Shown here one piece after another: positions 6,742 through 16,206 of a stretch of 64,000 bases of DNA (position 1 is the stretch's first letter; each line of letters opens with the position of its first letter). The notes under the pieces are model-generated. The model was not told the origin of the DNA. It saw only the letters and a program-made list of their open reading frames with translations, and ran no database searches. The position numbers and the translations under genes are program-made. Source of the DNA: Actinobaculum suis (GTDB taxonomy: Bacteria; Actinomycetota; Actinomycetes; Actinomycetales; Actinomycetaceae); contig NZ_FNAU01000007.1 of the NCBI RefSeq assembly GCF_900102025.1, positions 59,945 to 123,944 of the forward strand. The letters are read 5' to 3'.

Positions 6742-9700
6742 TTACGCATATACCTTGAGGGTGGAGCTGCCGTCTTCGCGGGGGAGGACGGTGAGCCGAT
6801 TTTGGATCATGCTACGCATTTCGGAAACATGGCTCACCACTCCCACGGCCCGGCCACCGTCGGTAAGGTTATTGAGCACAGCCATCACTTGGTCTAGTGC
6901 ATCTTCCGAAAGTGAGCCGAAGCCTTCGTCGATCAATAGGGTGTCGAGGTGAATCCCGCCGTTTTCGGCACGCACCACATCGGCTAGCCCGAGGGCGAGA
7001 GAAATCGAAACATAGAAGGTTTCCCCGCCGGAAAGCGTACGGGTAGACCGCACCACATCCCCGGTAGCCGAATGGTCGATCACTTCTAATCCGAGCCCGG
7101 TTTTCACCTGATGGGTGCCGCGCTCTTTTTCGTCGGTCCGCACTAGTTCGTAGCGGCCCAAGGAGATATTTAGTAAGCGCTCGTTGGCTACCGCCACGAT
7201 CTGTTCGAAACGCCGTTGCACCGCATAAGTTTCCAAAGGAATCCGCGTCAAAGATTCGGTGCCAGCATTCGCAATCCCGGCTAGCCGCAACATGGGGGCC
7301 GCATCCCCTCGCGCGCTCAACCATGCGTCGTATTGTGCTTGCGTGCGCGCATACTCCGCACTGCCTTGCTTATGCGTATTGGCGGCAGAAGTCGCTTGGG
7401 CGCGGGCTTGCCGTAAGGCCGCCTCGGCAGTCTGTGTGGCTTGGCGAATTTCCGCCAAATCCGGTGCTTCCTGGCCGGCTAGTTGCGCGATTTCGGGGCT
7501 CGCGAGCGCTTTAGTTACTTCGCTGGTTTCTACCCGATAGTTTTCTAGTTCGGTTTCTAGTTTGGCTAGTTCGGTTTCTTCTAAGGCGTGTTTCAGGACT
7601 TCTGTACCGCTCGCAAAGGGCGAGGCGGCGAGCTCGGCTGCGAGTTCTGCTTCCCGTTGCTGTGAGGTGTGGGCAGTATCGGCCACGGTTTGCAAAGCCT
7701 GATTCCAGGTTTTTTGGGAGTTTCGCACTTGCGTGGTTGCTTCTTGCCGGGCGTGAATACTTTCGTAACCGGCCAGTTGTCCCCCTATTTTTTGGCGCGC
7801 CGCGGCAATGCTAAGTTCCCGGTTTTCCATCGCACCTTGTAGTTGTGAGCTTTGCGCGGCAAGGCTTTGCGTCTCTGTTTGTAGGTCCGCAATGTTTGCT
7901 TGTAACGTAGTAATTTTTGTGGCCAGGGTTTGCGCGGTTTGCCGAGCCTGGCGTGCCGTAGCTAAAGCCTCTTGTGCGGCCTGCAAAGTGGCGGCGGCTG
8001 TGGCGGGTGTTAGCTCACCAATTTCTGCTTGTTTTTCGGTGATCCGGGCGCGCGTGTTTTGTTGGGCGGCCTCCGCTTTCGCTAATTCGGCACGGGCCTG
8101 GGTGGCTACCTGCGCCGCGGCGTCTGCTTCTGCCCGCGTTGCTCCTTGCGGGCTGGGGCTAGCCGGATGCGGATGTTCTACCGAACCACATACTTGGCAG
8201 GGTTCCCCAACCACTAATTGGGTAGCGAGTTCGCCCGCGATCGAATCGCGCCACCGTTGGGAAACTTCCTGGGAATGTTTATCGGCCGCCGCACTGGCCT
8301 GCACGCAGTCCGCAAGTTGGGCTTCCTGGTTTTGCAAAAGTTTTGTGAGCTCGGCGGTTTCGGTTGCCAGCTTGTGTTCCCGCATGGCTTTATCAACCCG
8401 CGTTGCCAATTCCGGTTCGGCGCTGGCCGCGGTTTCTTGGGCGTGTTTTTCTTCCGTGGTGGCCGCTAGTTCGGTTTCATGTTGCTGTGCTTTAGCTGCC
8501 AGGGCGGCGGCCCGGGTTTGCAAGGCTTGCAAGGACTCTTCGTCACGTTTCTGGGCGGCTACAGAATCTTGCAGGCTAGCTTCGGTGGCAGCTAATTCGC
8601 GCAAATGTCCCGAAAGTTCATCTAGTTCCCGGAGGCGTTTTTCGCCCGCGGCAAGTGCTTGGGCGCGGTGTGCTAGGGCCTGCTCCGGGTCGTAAAACGG
8701 CGGGGTAGGAGCCGGGGTGGGGGCAGCGGCGCTCGGCGCAGTGCCGTTTGTGCTGGTAGGCGCGCCGGTTGCAGGGTTTTCTGGACCGGTAGCCACCGCG
8801 GCCGTGTCTGTTTGCGTGGGCGCTGTGCCTGTTTGCGTGGGCGCTGTACTTGTTTGCGTGGGCGCCGTGTCTGTTTGCGCTAGTGCCGTGGCAAGATCGA
8901 ATCCGGTGGGGAGTTTGTGTTTGCGAAATTCTTGCTGTGCCGTTTCGAGGTTTTCTTGCCAGGTGCGAGCCGCTTGGGCGGCGGTAGCCAAACGGTTGGC
9001 TTTGCGTGCTTGCGTGATCTGCTCGCTCAGTTCTGCCATGCGCGGGGATGTGGCGGCAAGTTCTGCTTTCCGGGTGAGTAGTTGTTCGCGCCGGCCTAAA
9101 AGTTCGGCGAGGGTTTCTGCCTCTCTTTGTTTTGCCGTGGCGGCGGCCGCAACTTGTTCTGCCTGGGTGGCGGCTTGTGCGGTAGCATCCGCAGTTTCCT
9201 GCGCACTCTTGGTATAGGTTTCGAGTTCTGCCAGAACCGTTTTAGCTTCTTCGGGGAGTACGACGCCGGTAGCGGTTTCGCTTAGTTCTTGCCGGGCCGT
9301 AGTTTCCAAGCCCAGCGCGGTGGCAGTATTTGAAGCTGCCCGCGCGAATTCTTGTTGGGCTTGGGCTACCCGTTTTTGGCTTTCTCGCGCATTTTCTCGC
9401 AACCAGTCTGCGATTTGCCCAAAGCTTGACATGTCGAAAATTTTGGACAAGAGCGCGGTACGAGAAGCTGAATCCAGGCGTAAGAAATCCGCAAATTTGC
9501 CTTGTGGTAACACAATGGTTTGCACGAATTGGTCGCGGTTGAGGCCGATCAACCGGGTGATTTCAATTCCGGTTTCCCGGGCGCGCGTGGCCAAAACTTG
9601 TGCGGATTCAAGTTCGTTTAGGTCGAGTGCGGTTTCGGATAGTCGCCAGAGTTTGGCAGTGGCAGCCGTGGGCGTCTTATTGCCTTCTTTTAAGAATTGC

Positions 9701-9990
9701 GGGGTGCGGCGCACCCGGTAGGTTCCCGATTCGAGACTGAACACCAAATCCACGTAGGATTCCACGTTGTTGCCCACGTGGTGCGAGCGGAGCCGCTCAT
9801 TAGTGGAATCTGCCCCGCCGGCTACGCTGCCATACAGGGCGAAAACGATGGCATCAATAATCGTCGATTTACCTGAACCGGTAGGTCCTTCCAGTAAGAA
9901 CAGCCCGGCCTGGCCGAGGGCATCAAAATCGATGAACTCTGTGCCTGAAAAGGGACCGATTGCCTGTAACTCTAGTCTGCGTAGTTGCAT
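6742..9990 (-). CDS. sbcC: Exonuclease subunit SbcC (Rad50-like ATPase)
   Basis: 1082 residues. SbcC with SbcD cleaves hairpins and processes double-strand ends, including protein-blocked ends. Walker A (GPTGSGKST) lies near residue 40. Two long coiled-coil arms flank a zinc hook (PCQVC) near residue 597. The ABC signature (LSGGETFYVSISLALG) and Walker B (DTLLIDEGFGSLS) are at the C-terminus. The ascending arm carries an inserted Thr/Pro/Gln repeat. The start overlaps the sbcD stop by one base (TAATG). The length is normal for the family and all ATPase motifs are intact. Confidence 0.97.
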   Translation of the reverse strand: MQLRRLELQAIGPFSGTEFIDFDALGQAGLFLLEGPTGSGKSTIIDAIVFALYGSVAGGADSTNERLRSHHVGNNVESYVDLVFSLESGTYRVRRTPQFLKEGNKTPTAATAKLWRLSETALDLNELESAQVLATRARETGIEITRLIGLNRDQFVQTIVLPQGKFADFLRLDSASRTALLSKIFDMSSFGQIADWLRENARESQKRVAQAQQEFARAASNTATALGLETTARQELSETATGVVLPEEAKTVLAELETYTKSAQETADATAQAATQAEQVAAAATAKQREAETLAELLGRREQLLTRKAELAATSPRMAELSEQITQARKANRLATAAQAARTWQENLETAQQEFRKHKLPTGFDLATALAQTDTAPTQTSTAPTQTGTAPTQTDTAAVATGPENPATGAPTSTNGTAPSAAAPTPAPTPPFYDPEQALAHRAQALAAGEKRLRELDELSGHLRELAATEASLQDSVAAQKRDEESLQALQTRAAALAAKAQQHETELAATTEEKHAQETAASAEPELATRVDKAMREHKLATETAELTKLLQNQEAQLADCVQASAAADKHSQEVSQRWRDSIAGELATQLVVGEPCQVCGSVEHPHPASPSPQGATRAEADAAAQVATQARAELAKAEAAQQNTRARITEKQAEIGELTPATAAATLQAAQEALATARQARQTAQTLATKITTLQANIADLQTETQSLAAQSSQLQGAMENRELSIAAARQKIGGQLAGYESIHARQEATTQVRNSQKTWNQALQTVADTAHTSQQREAELAAELAASPFASGTEVLKHALEETELAKLETELENYRVETSEVTKALASPEIAQLAGQEAPDLAEIRQATQTAEAALRQARAQATSAANTHKQGSAEYARTQAQYDAWLSARGDAAPMLRLAGIANAGTESLTRIPLETYAVQRRFEQIVAVANERLLNISLGRYELVRTDEKERGTHQVKTGLGLEVIDHSATGDVVRSTRTLSGGETFYVSISLALGLADVVRAENGGIHLDTLLIDEGFGSLSEDALDQVMAVLNNLTDGGRAVGVVSHVSEMRSMIQNRLTVLPREDGSSTLKVYA
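8801..8884. repeat. 21-bp tandem repeat, four copies, inside sbcC
   Basis: Units at 8801, 8822, 8843 and 8864 encode the heptad TAPTQTx in the coiled-coil arm before the zinc hook. In-frame, low-complexity insertion. Confidence 0.85.
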
Positions 9991-11312
9991 TATTCGGCCT
10001 TCTTTCGGGTAGCTTCCACGGCTTGGCGGAGAATTTTTTGTTCCGCATTATTGAGTTCGCGGCCCCCGGAACTAACCATAAAATCTTCGAGAACTTTCAG
10101 GGGGTCTTCCCGCTTCACGTCCGTGTTCACCGGTACTGCTGCGGTTTCTTGGCGCCGGTGTTGTACTTCCAGGGCGTGCGGGAACGCCTGCAAAATCCGC
10201 GCATTCATTTCTGCCGGGCGGGAATCATCGGTAACTTCAATGCGCGCGAATTTATCCCGATCCGCCCGGTAAGCATCGCCCAAAATGTTTTCAAAACTAT
10301 CCTGAATCGTAACGATCGGCCGCCACACCGGCGCCGGAATCAGCTCGACTTCCAAATGCGGGCGGCGCCCGCCGCGCACCATATTCGCATCCGTATCAGT
10401 ATCCGTATCAGTATCCGTATCAGTATCCGCAGCAGCATCCGCCCCAGCATTTGTATCGGGCCAGGTGAAGGTCAACAAAACTGAGCTTTTTGGTGCGCTT
10501 TCGGAGAATGAAAAAGCAATGGGTGAACCCGAATAGCGCATGGGCGGAACCGGCTGATTTTTGGCTACCTGTTGGGGCGAGTGCAAATGGCCAAGTGCCA
10601 CATAATCCACGGGCCCGGGGCCTTCCGTGGCTCCCAAAGTGAAAAGCGCGGCCGGAATCTCGCCAACCCCGCCCACCGAAATATCACGCTCGGAATCAGA
10701 AGGAGAAGCGCCGGTCACAAACTCGTGGGCCATCACAATTCGCGCCGGTGCAGCACTTTGCTGTTCTTCGCGTGCGATGCTACGCCGCACGAGTTCCAAA
10801 GCGGCTCGCATTACTGCTTCGTGTGAACGGGCGAGCGGTTCGGGAGTTTCGTTTTCCGCATCGGCGCGGGATTCTGCTTCCGGACGGACGTAGGCAAGGC
10901 GGTGCCGTTCGACGTCGGGATCAAGATAGGGGATCGGATAAACCAGGGCACGTTCGTTCCCGGAACGTACTTCTACCGGTTCGCCGGCTTGCCGCGGATC
11001 GGTGCGAATATGTAGGCCCGGCCGCAATAGCTCGGCCGTAAAACCGAGCCGCTGCGCCGAATCATGGTTCCCGGAAATCAAGATGACGCACGTGTGCTCC
11101 GCAAGCTGGGCGAGCGTGCGGGAAAGCAAGTTCACCATGGTGACGGGAGGAACCGCGCGATCATAAACGTCCCCGGAAATGAGCACCGCGTCAATATCGC
11201 GTTCGCGCACCAGACTTATCACGTGCTGCGCCCACAGCTCGAAAGCCGGGGTGAGATCAGCCCGGTGTAACGTGCGCCCCAAATGCCAATCGGAGGTGTG
11301 CAAGATCTTCAT
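9990..11312 (-). CDS. sbcD: Exonuclease subunit SbcD (Mre11-like nuclease)
   Basis: 440 residues from ATG 11312, where the conserved MKILHTSDWHLGRTL begins; upstream in-frame starts would only add an unconserved basic tail. Metallophosphoesterase motifs are in order: DWH, GDVYD, GNHD, MAHEFV and GHLH. These supply the two-metal active site. It partners with SbcC, whose gene overlaps the stop by one base. Near residue 300 there is an Asp/Thr repeat coded by a 12-bp tandem repeat (10389-10424), absent from typical homologues. The C-terminal capping region binds the SbcC coiled-coil base. Confidence 0.96.
   Translation of the reverse strand: MKILHTSDWHLGRTLHRADLTPAFELWAQHVISLVRERDIDAVLISGDVYDRAVPPVTMVNLLSRTLAQLAEHTCVILISGNHDSAQRLGFTAELLRPGLHIRTDPRQAGEPVEVRSGNERALVYPIPYLDPDVERHRLAYVRPEAESRADAENETPEPLARSHEAVMRAALELVRRSIAREEQQSAAPARIVMAHEFVTGASPSDSERDISVGGVGEIPAALFTLGATEGPGPVDYVALGHLHSPQQVAKNQPVPPMRYSGSPIAFSFSESAPKSSVLLTFTWPDTNAGADAAADTDTDTDTDTDTDANMVRGGRRPHLEVELIPAPVWRPIVTIQDSFENILGDAYRADRDKFARIEVTDDSRPAEMNARILQAFPHALEVQHRRQETAAVPVNTDVKREDPLKVLEDFMVSSGGRELNNAEQKILRQAVEATRKKAE
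10389..10424. repeat. 12-bp tandem repeat in sbcD
   Basis: Three perfect copies of ATCCGTATCAGT plus a partial copy, encoding alternating Asp-Thr. Frame-neutral. Confidence 0.9.
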
Positions 11313-11491
11313 ACTTTTAGAGTAACCGCCACCTCCGACACAATTGCCCCGCCCCGGCGCGGCGGCCCCGCTGCGCCACCCCGCCCCGGTTCCTTTGCGT
11401 TGCCTCGGCACAGCTTCCCGTGGTTGGCGAGCTTGCCCTCCCATTACCCGGCGAACACACCGGGCTTGCAGCTGCGTTTGTGCAGGTCACA

Positions 11492-12643
11492 CTACTGTTC
11501 CCACTCGGGTTTGGGAACTTGGGCGAGCAGGCGCCGGAAAGATTCCACGCGTTTGGCAGCCAATTTACTGGTGCTCTTAAAAGCATCGAGGCCGCAGTCG
11601 GGTTCGGTAGGGGCGTGTGTGCAGCCGCGCAAACACTGCAGGGTTGCTTCCTCCAAGTCGGGATAGCCGTGCAAAAGCCCTTCCGCGGAAACATGCGCGA
11701 GCCCAAAACTACGCACTCCGGGCGTATCAATCAGCCGCCCGCCTTCCGGTAAAGCGAAGGAAACCGCGCTTACCGAAGTGTGCCGGCCCTTCCCGGTCAC
11801 CTCGTTCACGCTCCCAATTTCGCGGTTTGCTTCCGGCACTAGCGCATTGAGCAGGGTAGATTTACCCACCCCGGAGTGGCCCACCAATACCGTGTTATGC
11901 CCGCGCAGTTCCGCACGCAATTCTTCCAAACCGCGCCCGCTCGCCAGATCCGTGGTAGCGCTGGCTTCGGTGCCCGTCGAGGTACCGGTTTGCGCAGTGT
12001 TTTCCGTGGTTACTGCTGTTTCTGCGCCCTCGTTTTCTCCGGGAGCTGGCGCGCTTGTACCTGGCTGGTCGGAAACCGTTTGCGCATGCACATCTGGTAG
12101 TGCGGTTACGAAAACTTGCAGACCGAGTGCCTCGTACACGGATTCCACGTGTTTCGGGGAAGCTAGGTCTGCCTTGGTTAGCACCAAAAGCGGTTCCATA
12201 CCGGCGCAGGCGGCGGCTACCAAACACCGGTCAATCATTCCGAAACGCGGCTCGGGCATTGCTAAGGCCACGACGATAGCCATGCGGTCCGCATTGGCCA
12301 CAATCGTCCGTTCCCGCCCGCCGCCTTCTTCGGTGGACCGGGTTAGTTCGCTCGTGCGCGGTTCGATTACCACGATGCGTGCCAGCGAACCGGGCCGCCC
12401 GGAAAGATCCCCGGTGAGGCGCACGCGATCGCCCACCACTACGGCGCCGCGGCCCAGCTCCCGCGCTTTTACCGCGGTCACTTCCGTGCCTTCATCCAGC
12501 AAGACGCCGTAACGGCCCCGATCCACCGCGGTCACCTGGCCGAGCGGACGGTCAGAATAGTCGGGCCGGATTTTTGTGCGCGGGCGGGAAGGCCTGCCGG
12601 GGCGTACCCGCACGCGCGGATCATCAGTGCCAATATCGCGCAC
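11492..12643 (-). CDS. rsgA: Ribosome small-subunit GTPase RsgA
   Basis: 383 residues from GTG 12643, which overlaps the aroA stop (TAGTG) and has GGGGCGAGG upstream. RsgA is a circularly permuted GTPase that aids late 30S assembly. The order here is OB-like domain (about 40-100), G4 (LTKADL), then G1 (GHSGVGKST), G3 (DTPG) and a C-terminal zinc motif (CLRGCTH...PDCG). A Thr/Glu/Ala-rich insertion of about 45 residues lies between G4 and G1 and is unusual. It is the last gene of the leftward DoxX-aroA-rsgA run. Confidence 0.93.
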   Translation of the reverse strand: MRDIGTDDPRVRVRPGRPSRPRTKIRPDYSDRPLGQVTAVDRGRYGVLLDEGTEVTAVKARELGRGAVVVGDRVRLTGDLSGRPGSLARIVVIEPRTSELTRSTEEGGGRERTIVANADRMAIVVALAMPEPRFGMIDRCLVAAACAGMEPLLVLTKADLASPKHVESVYEALGLQVFVTALPDVHAQTVSDQPGTSAPAPGENEGAETAVTTENTAQTGTSTGTEASATTDLASGRGLEELRAELRGHNTVLVGHSGVGKSTLLNALVPEANREIGSVNEVTGKGRHTSVSAVSFALPEGGRLIDTPGVRSFGLAHVSAEGLLHGYPDLEEATLQCLRGCTHAPTEPDCGLDAFKSTSKLAAKRVESFRRLLAQVPKPEWEQ

Positions 12644-14001
12644 TAAGCCTCGCCCCTCACGAGCGTTTCCCACATTTGCGGGAAGTCCGGCATAGTTTTT
12701 GCGGTAGTTTCTACATCTTCGACGACGACGCCTTCCACGCCCAGCCCAATAATGGCCGCAAAAGTCGCCATCCGATGGTCGGCATAGGTCTGCAGCTGGG
12801 CAGCGTGCATGGGCGCCGGAGAAATCAGAATATCGTCCCCGGAAATACTGGCCGTACACCCGAGCCGGTTCAGCTCCGCAGTGATTGCCGCCAGGCGGTC
12901 CGTTTCGTGGCCGCGCAACTGGCCAATATTACGCAGGCGGGAAGGCCCGGTAGCAAAAGCGGCCACGGCAGAAATCGTCGGCGTAAGCTCACCGACGTCG
13001 TGCAAATCGGCGTCGAGCGGCAAAATCTCGGAAGGGCCATGCAAAGTAAGCACCTCGCCGCTACGTTCCACCCGGCCACCCATACGCGAAAAGATATCGG
13101 CAATCTGGGCACCCGGTTGGGTGGTACGAGCCGGCCAGCGGGGGATCGAAACGCTCCCCCCACTCACCATGGCAGCGGCCAAGAAAGGCGCCGCATTTGA
13201 AAGATCCGGCTCTACCGTCACCTCACCCAGGTGCAAGGTGCCCGGTTCTACCACCCAGCGGCTTGCCGGGTTACTATCGCGTGCGGCCAGCCCCACCGGC
13301 ACTTCCGTACCGTCCGCGGCATATCCGCGTACCTTGGCACCGGCGTCGAGCAAAGCCTGGCAAGTCATATTTAGATGCGGGGTAGAAGGCGGCGTCGCAC
13401 CCGTAGAACGCAGATCCAAACCCTTTTCAAAACGCGGTGCGGCCAATAAAAGCGCGGAAATGAACTGCGAGGAAGCACCCGAATCGATGTTCAGTCCCCC
13501 GCCCGCAACGCTACCTTCGCCATGCACCGTGAGCGGCAAAACGGCCTGGCCGTGGGCATTCGTGGCCGCTTCAATCCGCACCCCGAGTTCCCGCAAGCCC
13601 TGCACTACCGGGTCCATGGGGCGTACGCGGGCGCCGGCGTCGCCATCCAGGTGGACGACGCCGGAGGTCAGCGCCGCTACCGGCGGGATGAACCGCATTA
13701 CCGTACCGGCCAAACCCGCATCAATCGTGGCGCCGCGGTGAGGTGTGCCCGAAATGGTGATCACATCTTCCGCTTCGGTTTCACCGCGCTGCCAATCTAC
13801 GGTGACCCCGAGTTCGCGTAAAGCCTGGGCCATAAGGTCGGAATCACGGGCCCGCAAGGGAGCCTTAATAACTGAAGGCTCCGGGCCAGTACTCAGAGCG
13901 GCGAGGATAAAATACCTGGCCATCAAAGATTTAGAAGCCGGAACATCAACCGTGCCACTAATTGGCGTGGGATGGTACGGAGCGGTCCACAGTGTTGCCA
14001 T
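12643..14001 (-). CDS. aroA: 3-phosphoshikimate 1-carboxyvinyltransferase (EPSP synthase)
   Basis: 452 residues. It transfers the enolpyruvyl group of PEP to shikimate-3-phosphate, step six of the shikimate pathway. N-terminal VPASKSLMARYFILAAL holds the substrate Lys and Arg. DAGLAGTVMRFIPP corresponds to the PEP loop, SSQFISALLLAAP and the later HDVGELTP contribute the central site, and GHETDR and YADHRMAT complete it. The start overlaps the DoxX stop by one base and the stop overlaps rsgA, indicating one transcript. Two aroD paralogues of the same pathway lie at 33.3-35.2 kb. Confidence 0.97.
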   Translation of the reverse strand: MATLWTAPYHPTPISGTVDVPASKSLMARYFILAALSTGPEPSVIKAPLRARDSDLMAQALRELGVTVDWQRGETEAEDVITISGTPHRGATIDAGLAGTVMRFIPPVAALTSGVVHLDGDAGARVRPMDPVVQGLRELGVRIEAATNAHGQAVLPLTVHGEGSVAGGGLNIDSGASSQFISALLLAAPRFEKGLDLRSTGATPPSTPHLNMTCQALLDAGAKVRGYAADGTEVPVGLAARDSNPASRWVVEPGTLHLGEVTVEPDLSNAAPFLAAAMVSGGSVSIPRWPARTTQPGAQIADIFSRMGGRVERSGEVLTLHGPSEILPLDADLHDVGELTPTISAVAAFATGPSRLRNIGQLRGHETDRLAAITAELNRLGCTASISGDDILISPAPMHAAQLQTYADHRMATFAAIIGLGVEGVVVEDVETTAKTMPDFPQMWETLVRGEA

Positions 14002-14609
14002 TAAGCTTTCTTAGCCTCCTGAATATGCCTGCGGGCATCTTCTTTCATTTGTTGTTTTACTTGGGAAATCTCGGCACGGTGTTCGCGCCACCGCGCATAA
14101 CGATAGCCGAGCGAAGGTTGGCCCTTACGGTCAATTGCCGCCAAGAGGGCTCCGCCCATAAGGCCCAGATTCGCAAAAAACTCTTTGCGTGGAGTTTCCG
14201 GCGCTAGCACCGCGGTGCCGCCACTGGCGGGGCCGCTCGTGGTTGCCGAGCCGGAAGTTTGTGCCGGGGTAGTAGCGGCGGCTGGATCAGTGCCGGGCGT
14301 GGCCACCTCGTAAGCAGCCGCGAAGGAACTGACGGTTACCGGGATCTGCGTAGCTGTCAAAAGCGCCCCGGAAAGCCGCTGGTGTTTACCCACCGCAAGC
14401 AACCCGCCGCCCACCGCCCGGGTAATACCCAAGACGCGTACAGCTAGGTCACGATGCGAACCTTGCACCTCAACACCCAGCGTAGCCGCAATATTCTCAC
14501 AACGTGTAACTTGTTCACGATACTGCTGCGGGTTCAGTGCCGCCCGCACACCGTCATAAATGTACGGGGCCGCCAGCAGCGGACGCGCAATTACTCTGAA
14601 AATACCCAT
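14001..14609 (-). CDS. DoxX-family membrane protein
   Basis: 202 residues. The start MGIFRVIARPLLAAPYIYDG and later LGITRAVGGGLLAVGKHQRL and FFANLGLMGGALLAAIDRKG are typical of actinobacterial DoxX proteins with about four TM segments. The function is uncertain; relatives are linked to quinone-associated redox systems. A Thr/Ala/Pro/Gly-rich insert (about residues 105-140) splits the domain. The C-terminus is a basic cytoplasmic tail. It heads a leftward run with aroA through a TAATG overlap. Confidence 0.85.
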   Translation of the reverse strand: MGIFRVIARPLLAAPYIYDGVRAALNPQQYREQVTRCENIAATLGVEVQGSHRDLAVRVLGITRAVGGGLLAVGKHQRLSGALLTATQIPVTVSSFAAAYEVATPGTDPAAATTPAQTSGSATTSGPASGGTAVLAPETPRKEFFANLGLMGGALLAAIDRKGQPSLGYRYARWREHRAEISQVKQQMKEDARRHIQEAKKA

Positions 14610-14785
14610 GCCTCATTTCTACCTTAAAAGCGCCCCGAGAGGTGATGAAGATCGCTAGTCGGAAGAAAGTAGAGCGGAAGAAGCGTTCCAAAGTTGACGG
14701 ATGCGGAACGCCCACCAGAAAATGCGCGGCCCGAAAATGCGCGGGGTTTCCGCTAATACCGGTAGAGAGCAGGCTAGGCTAGAGG

Positions 14786-15400
14786 ATGATGAGCCAAGAA
14801 CTTGTACGTAGCGCCCCGGAGGAAACCGCTCAGCAGCGTGCTGCGCGGTTCGAGCGGGACGCCCTGCCCTTTATTGACCAGCTGTACGGGGCCGCGATGC
14901 GGCTTACCCGTAATCCAGCGGACGCGGAGGATCTGGTGCAGGATACTTACGCGAAAGCTTTTGCGGCTTTCCACCAGTACAAACCGGGCACGAACCTAAA
15001 AGCCTGGTTGTACCGGATCCTCAATAACACCTTCATTTCTAACTATCGGAAACAGAAGCGCCAGCCGCAGCAGACCGATGCTTCGGATATTGAAGATTGG
15101 CAAGAATATCGCGCCCAATCTCACGATTCGCGCGGTATGCGTTCAGCCGAAGCGGAAGCCTTAGATAATCTCCCGCCCGCGGAGGTACGCGAGGCTATGT
15201 CACAACTTTCGGAAGAGCGCCGCATGGCCGTATACCTCGCCGATATTGAAGGTTTTTCCTACCAGGAAATCGCTGAGATTATGGGTACTCCGATCGGTAC
15301 CGTCATGTCACGTTTACATCGCGGGCGCAAACAGTTGCGCGAACTCCTTGCCGATTATGCGCGCGAGTTGGGATACGGAAGGAAAGACGAGAGTGAGTAG
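14786..15400 (+). CDS. sigR: ECF sigma factor of the SigR/SigH (ECF12) type
   Basis: 204 residues. It directs RNA polymerase to thiol-oxidative-stress genes in actinobacteria. Region 2 contains [17 protein letters not shown] and [19 protein letters not shown]. Region 4 contains [20 protein letters not shown] followed by [13 protein letters not shown]. The start is one of two adjacent ATGs (14786/14789) after AGAGG. It overlaps rsrA by eight bases, the usual sigma/anti-sigma arrangement. A weak autoregulatory-type promoter (GGAAG 14661, GTT 14685, 19-bp gap) may lie upstream, but the match to GGAAT-N18-GTT is imperfect. Confidence 0.93.
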   Translation: MMSQELVRSAPEETAQQRAARFERDALPFIDQLYGAAMRLTRNPADAEDLVQDTYAKAFAAFHQYKPGTNLKAWLYRILNNTFISNYRKQKRQPQQTDASDIEDWQEYRAQSHDSRGMRSAEAEALDNLPPAEVREAMSQLSEERRMAVYLADIEGFSYQEIAEIMGTPIGTVMSRLHRGRKQLRELLADYARELGYGRKDESE

Positions 15401-15704
15401 CGGAGAAATTTGGGCGCGCTGGGAAGTGCAGGCCCGAGACGTGGCCGCCACCAGTGCCGCCGAAGATTGCACTTGCGAAGAGCTGGTGGACCACCTGTTT
15501 GAATACCTCGACCATCAGGTACCGCGAGAGCAAGAAGAACGCTTGGATCGGCATATCGCCGGTTGCGAGGACTGCCAAGACCGCGCCCAAGCCGAAAACC
15601 ACGTGCGCCAGGTACTCAAAAAATCCTGTGCCACTGCTGCTCCCGCTACTTTGCGCACGCGCATCACCCAGCAGATTTCCATTTTCCGCCGCATGACGCA
15701 CTAG
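15393..15704 (+). CDS. rsrA: Zinc-binding anti-sigma factor RsrA (ZAS family)
   Basis: 103 residues from GTG 15393, with AAGGAAAG upstream; it overlaps the end of sigR. RsrA binds SigR when reduced and lets go when a disulphide forms. The redox zinc motif HIAGCEDC (H-x3-C-x2-C) is present, with an upstream [15 protein letters not shown] helix. This is the expected pattern for a thiol-sensing ZAS protein. The stop TAG lies inside a 15-bp tandem duplication. Confidence 0.93.
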   Translation: MSSGEIWARWEVQARDVAATSAAEDCTCEELVDHLFEYLDHQVPREQEERLDRHIAGCEDCQDRAQAENHVRQVLKKSCATAAPATLRTRITQQISIFRRMTH

Positions 15705-15721
15705 TACATGACGCACTAGTA
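15692..15721. repeat. 15-bp tandem duplication spanning the rsrA stop codon
   Basis: CATGACGCACTAGTA at 15692-15706 and exactly again at 15707-15721; the rsrA stop is in the first copy. Further right, an imperfect longer repeat (AGCCGGTC plus GCGGGAGATT blocks near 15723 and 15813) fills most of the spacer to bL37. Confidence 0.9.
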
Positions 15722-15860
15722 GCAGCCGGTCCTTTCACGAGCGGGAGATTAGCGGTGGAGCCCGGCGGCGCAAGAATAACTGTGGAGCCCGGCAAGCGCC
15801 TAAATGACTTGTAGCCGGTCTTTTCGTGGGCGGGAGATTCCTTACAGCCGCGCTTTGTGG

Positions 15861-15889
15861 GTGACTGAAGCCCGCTCAGTTGCTACACT
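15861..15889 (+). promoter_or_regulatory. Candidate promoter for the bL37 gene
   Basis: GTGACT at 15861-15866, 17 bases, then TACACT at 15884-15889; 68 bases from the -10 to the ATG of bL37. Moderate match to housekeeping sigma consensus. Confidence 0.45.
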
Positions 15890-15957
15890 AATCCGGTGCA
15901 TATGCGGCGAATCTGCCGCTTGGGCCATAACAAAAGTTTTAGTAGGGGGAGAAGCCG

Positions 15958-16032
15958 ATGTCGAAGCGCGGTCGTATGCGCCGGGCTCGCCGCAAGAAGA
16001 AGGCGAACCACGGCAAGCGCCCGAACACCTAA
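15958..16032 (+). CDS. Ribosomal protein bL37, 24 residues
   Basis: ATG 15958 is preceded by AGGGGGAG. The product begins MSKRGRMRRARRKKK and ends ANHGKRPNT. Apart from its first ATG-linked residues this is the same layout as mycobacterial bL37, a tiny Arg/Lys-rich large-subunit protein known from actinobacterial ribosome structures. It is too short for routine gene finders. It has its own candidate promoter and a good terminator, so it is a one-gene transcript. Its place beside sigR/rsrA may be conserved in the phylum. Confidence 0.9.
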   Translation: MSKRGRMRRARRKKKANHGKRPNT

Positions 16033-16069
16033 AAAGGTGCGGGTAGCAATAAAGCTATAAATATTAGGA

Positions 16070-16105
16070 AGGGCGAAGGCTCGGGAAACCGGCCTCGCCC
16101 TTTTT
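16070..16105 (+). terminator. Intrinsic terminator after bL37
   Basis: GC-rich stem (AGGGCGA... pairing with ...TCGCCCT, small bulges), GAAA-type loop and a TTTTT tail. Confidence 0.9.
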
Positions 16106-16110
16106 GTTCC

Positions 16111-16206
16111 CTGCTGTCTTCGGGGCCTACCGCCTTTGTTCTCTGCTGTCTTTGGGGCCTACCGCCTTTGTTCTCTGCTGTCTTTGGGGCCTGCCGCCTT
16201 TGTTCC
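16111..16206. repeat. 32-bp tandem repeat, three copies
   Basis: Units at 16111, 16143 and 16175 sharing CTGCTGTCTTTGGGGCCTAC followed by CGCCTTTGTTCT. 32 is not a multiple of three and the repeat directly follows a terminator, so it is non-coding. Confidence 0.9.

Noticed and set aside
7808..9721. Long rightward frames within sbcC
   Set aside because: Cys/Ser/Ala-rich shadow translations of the coiled-coil gene on the other strand, no motifs.
14610..14785. SigR autoregulatory promoter
   Set aside because: Only GGAAG-N19-GTT at 14661-14687 was found; too weak to list as a feature.
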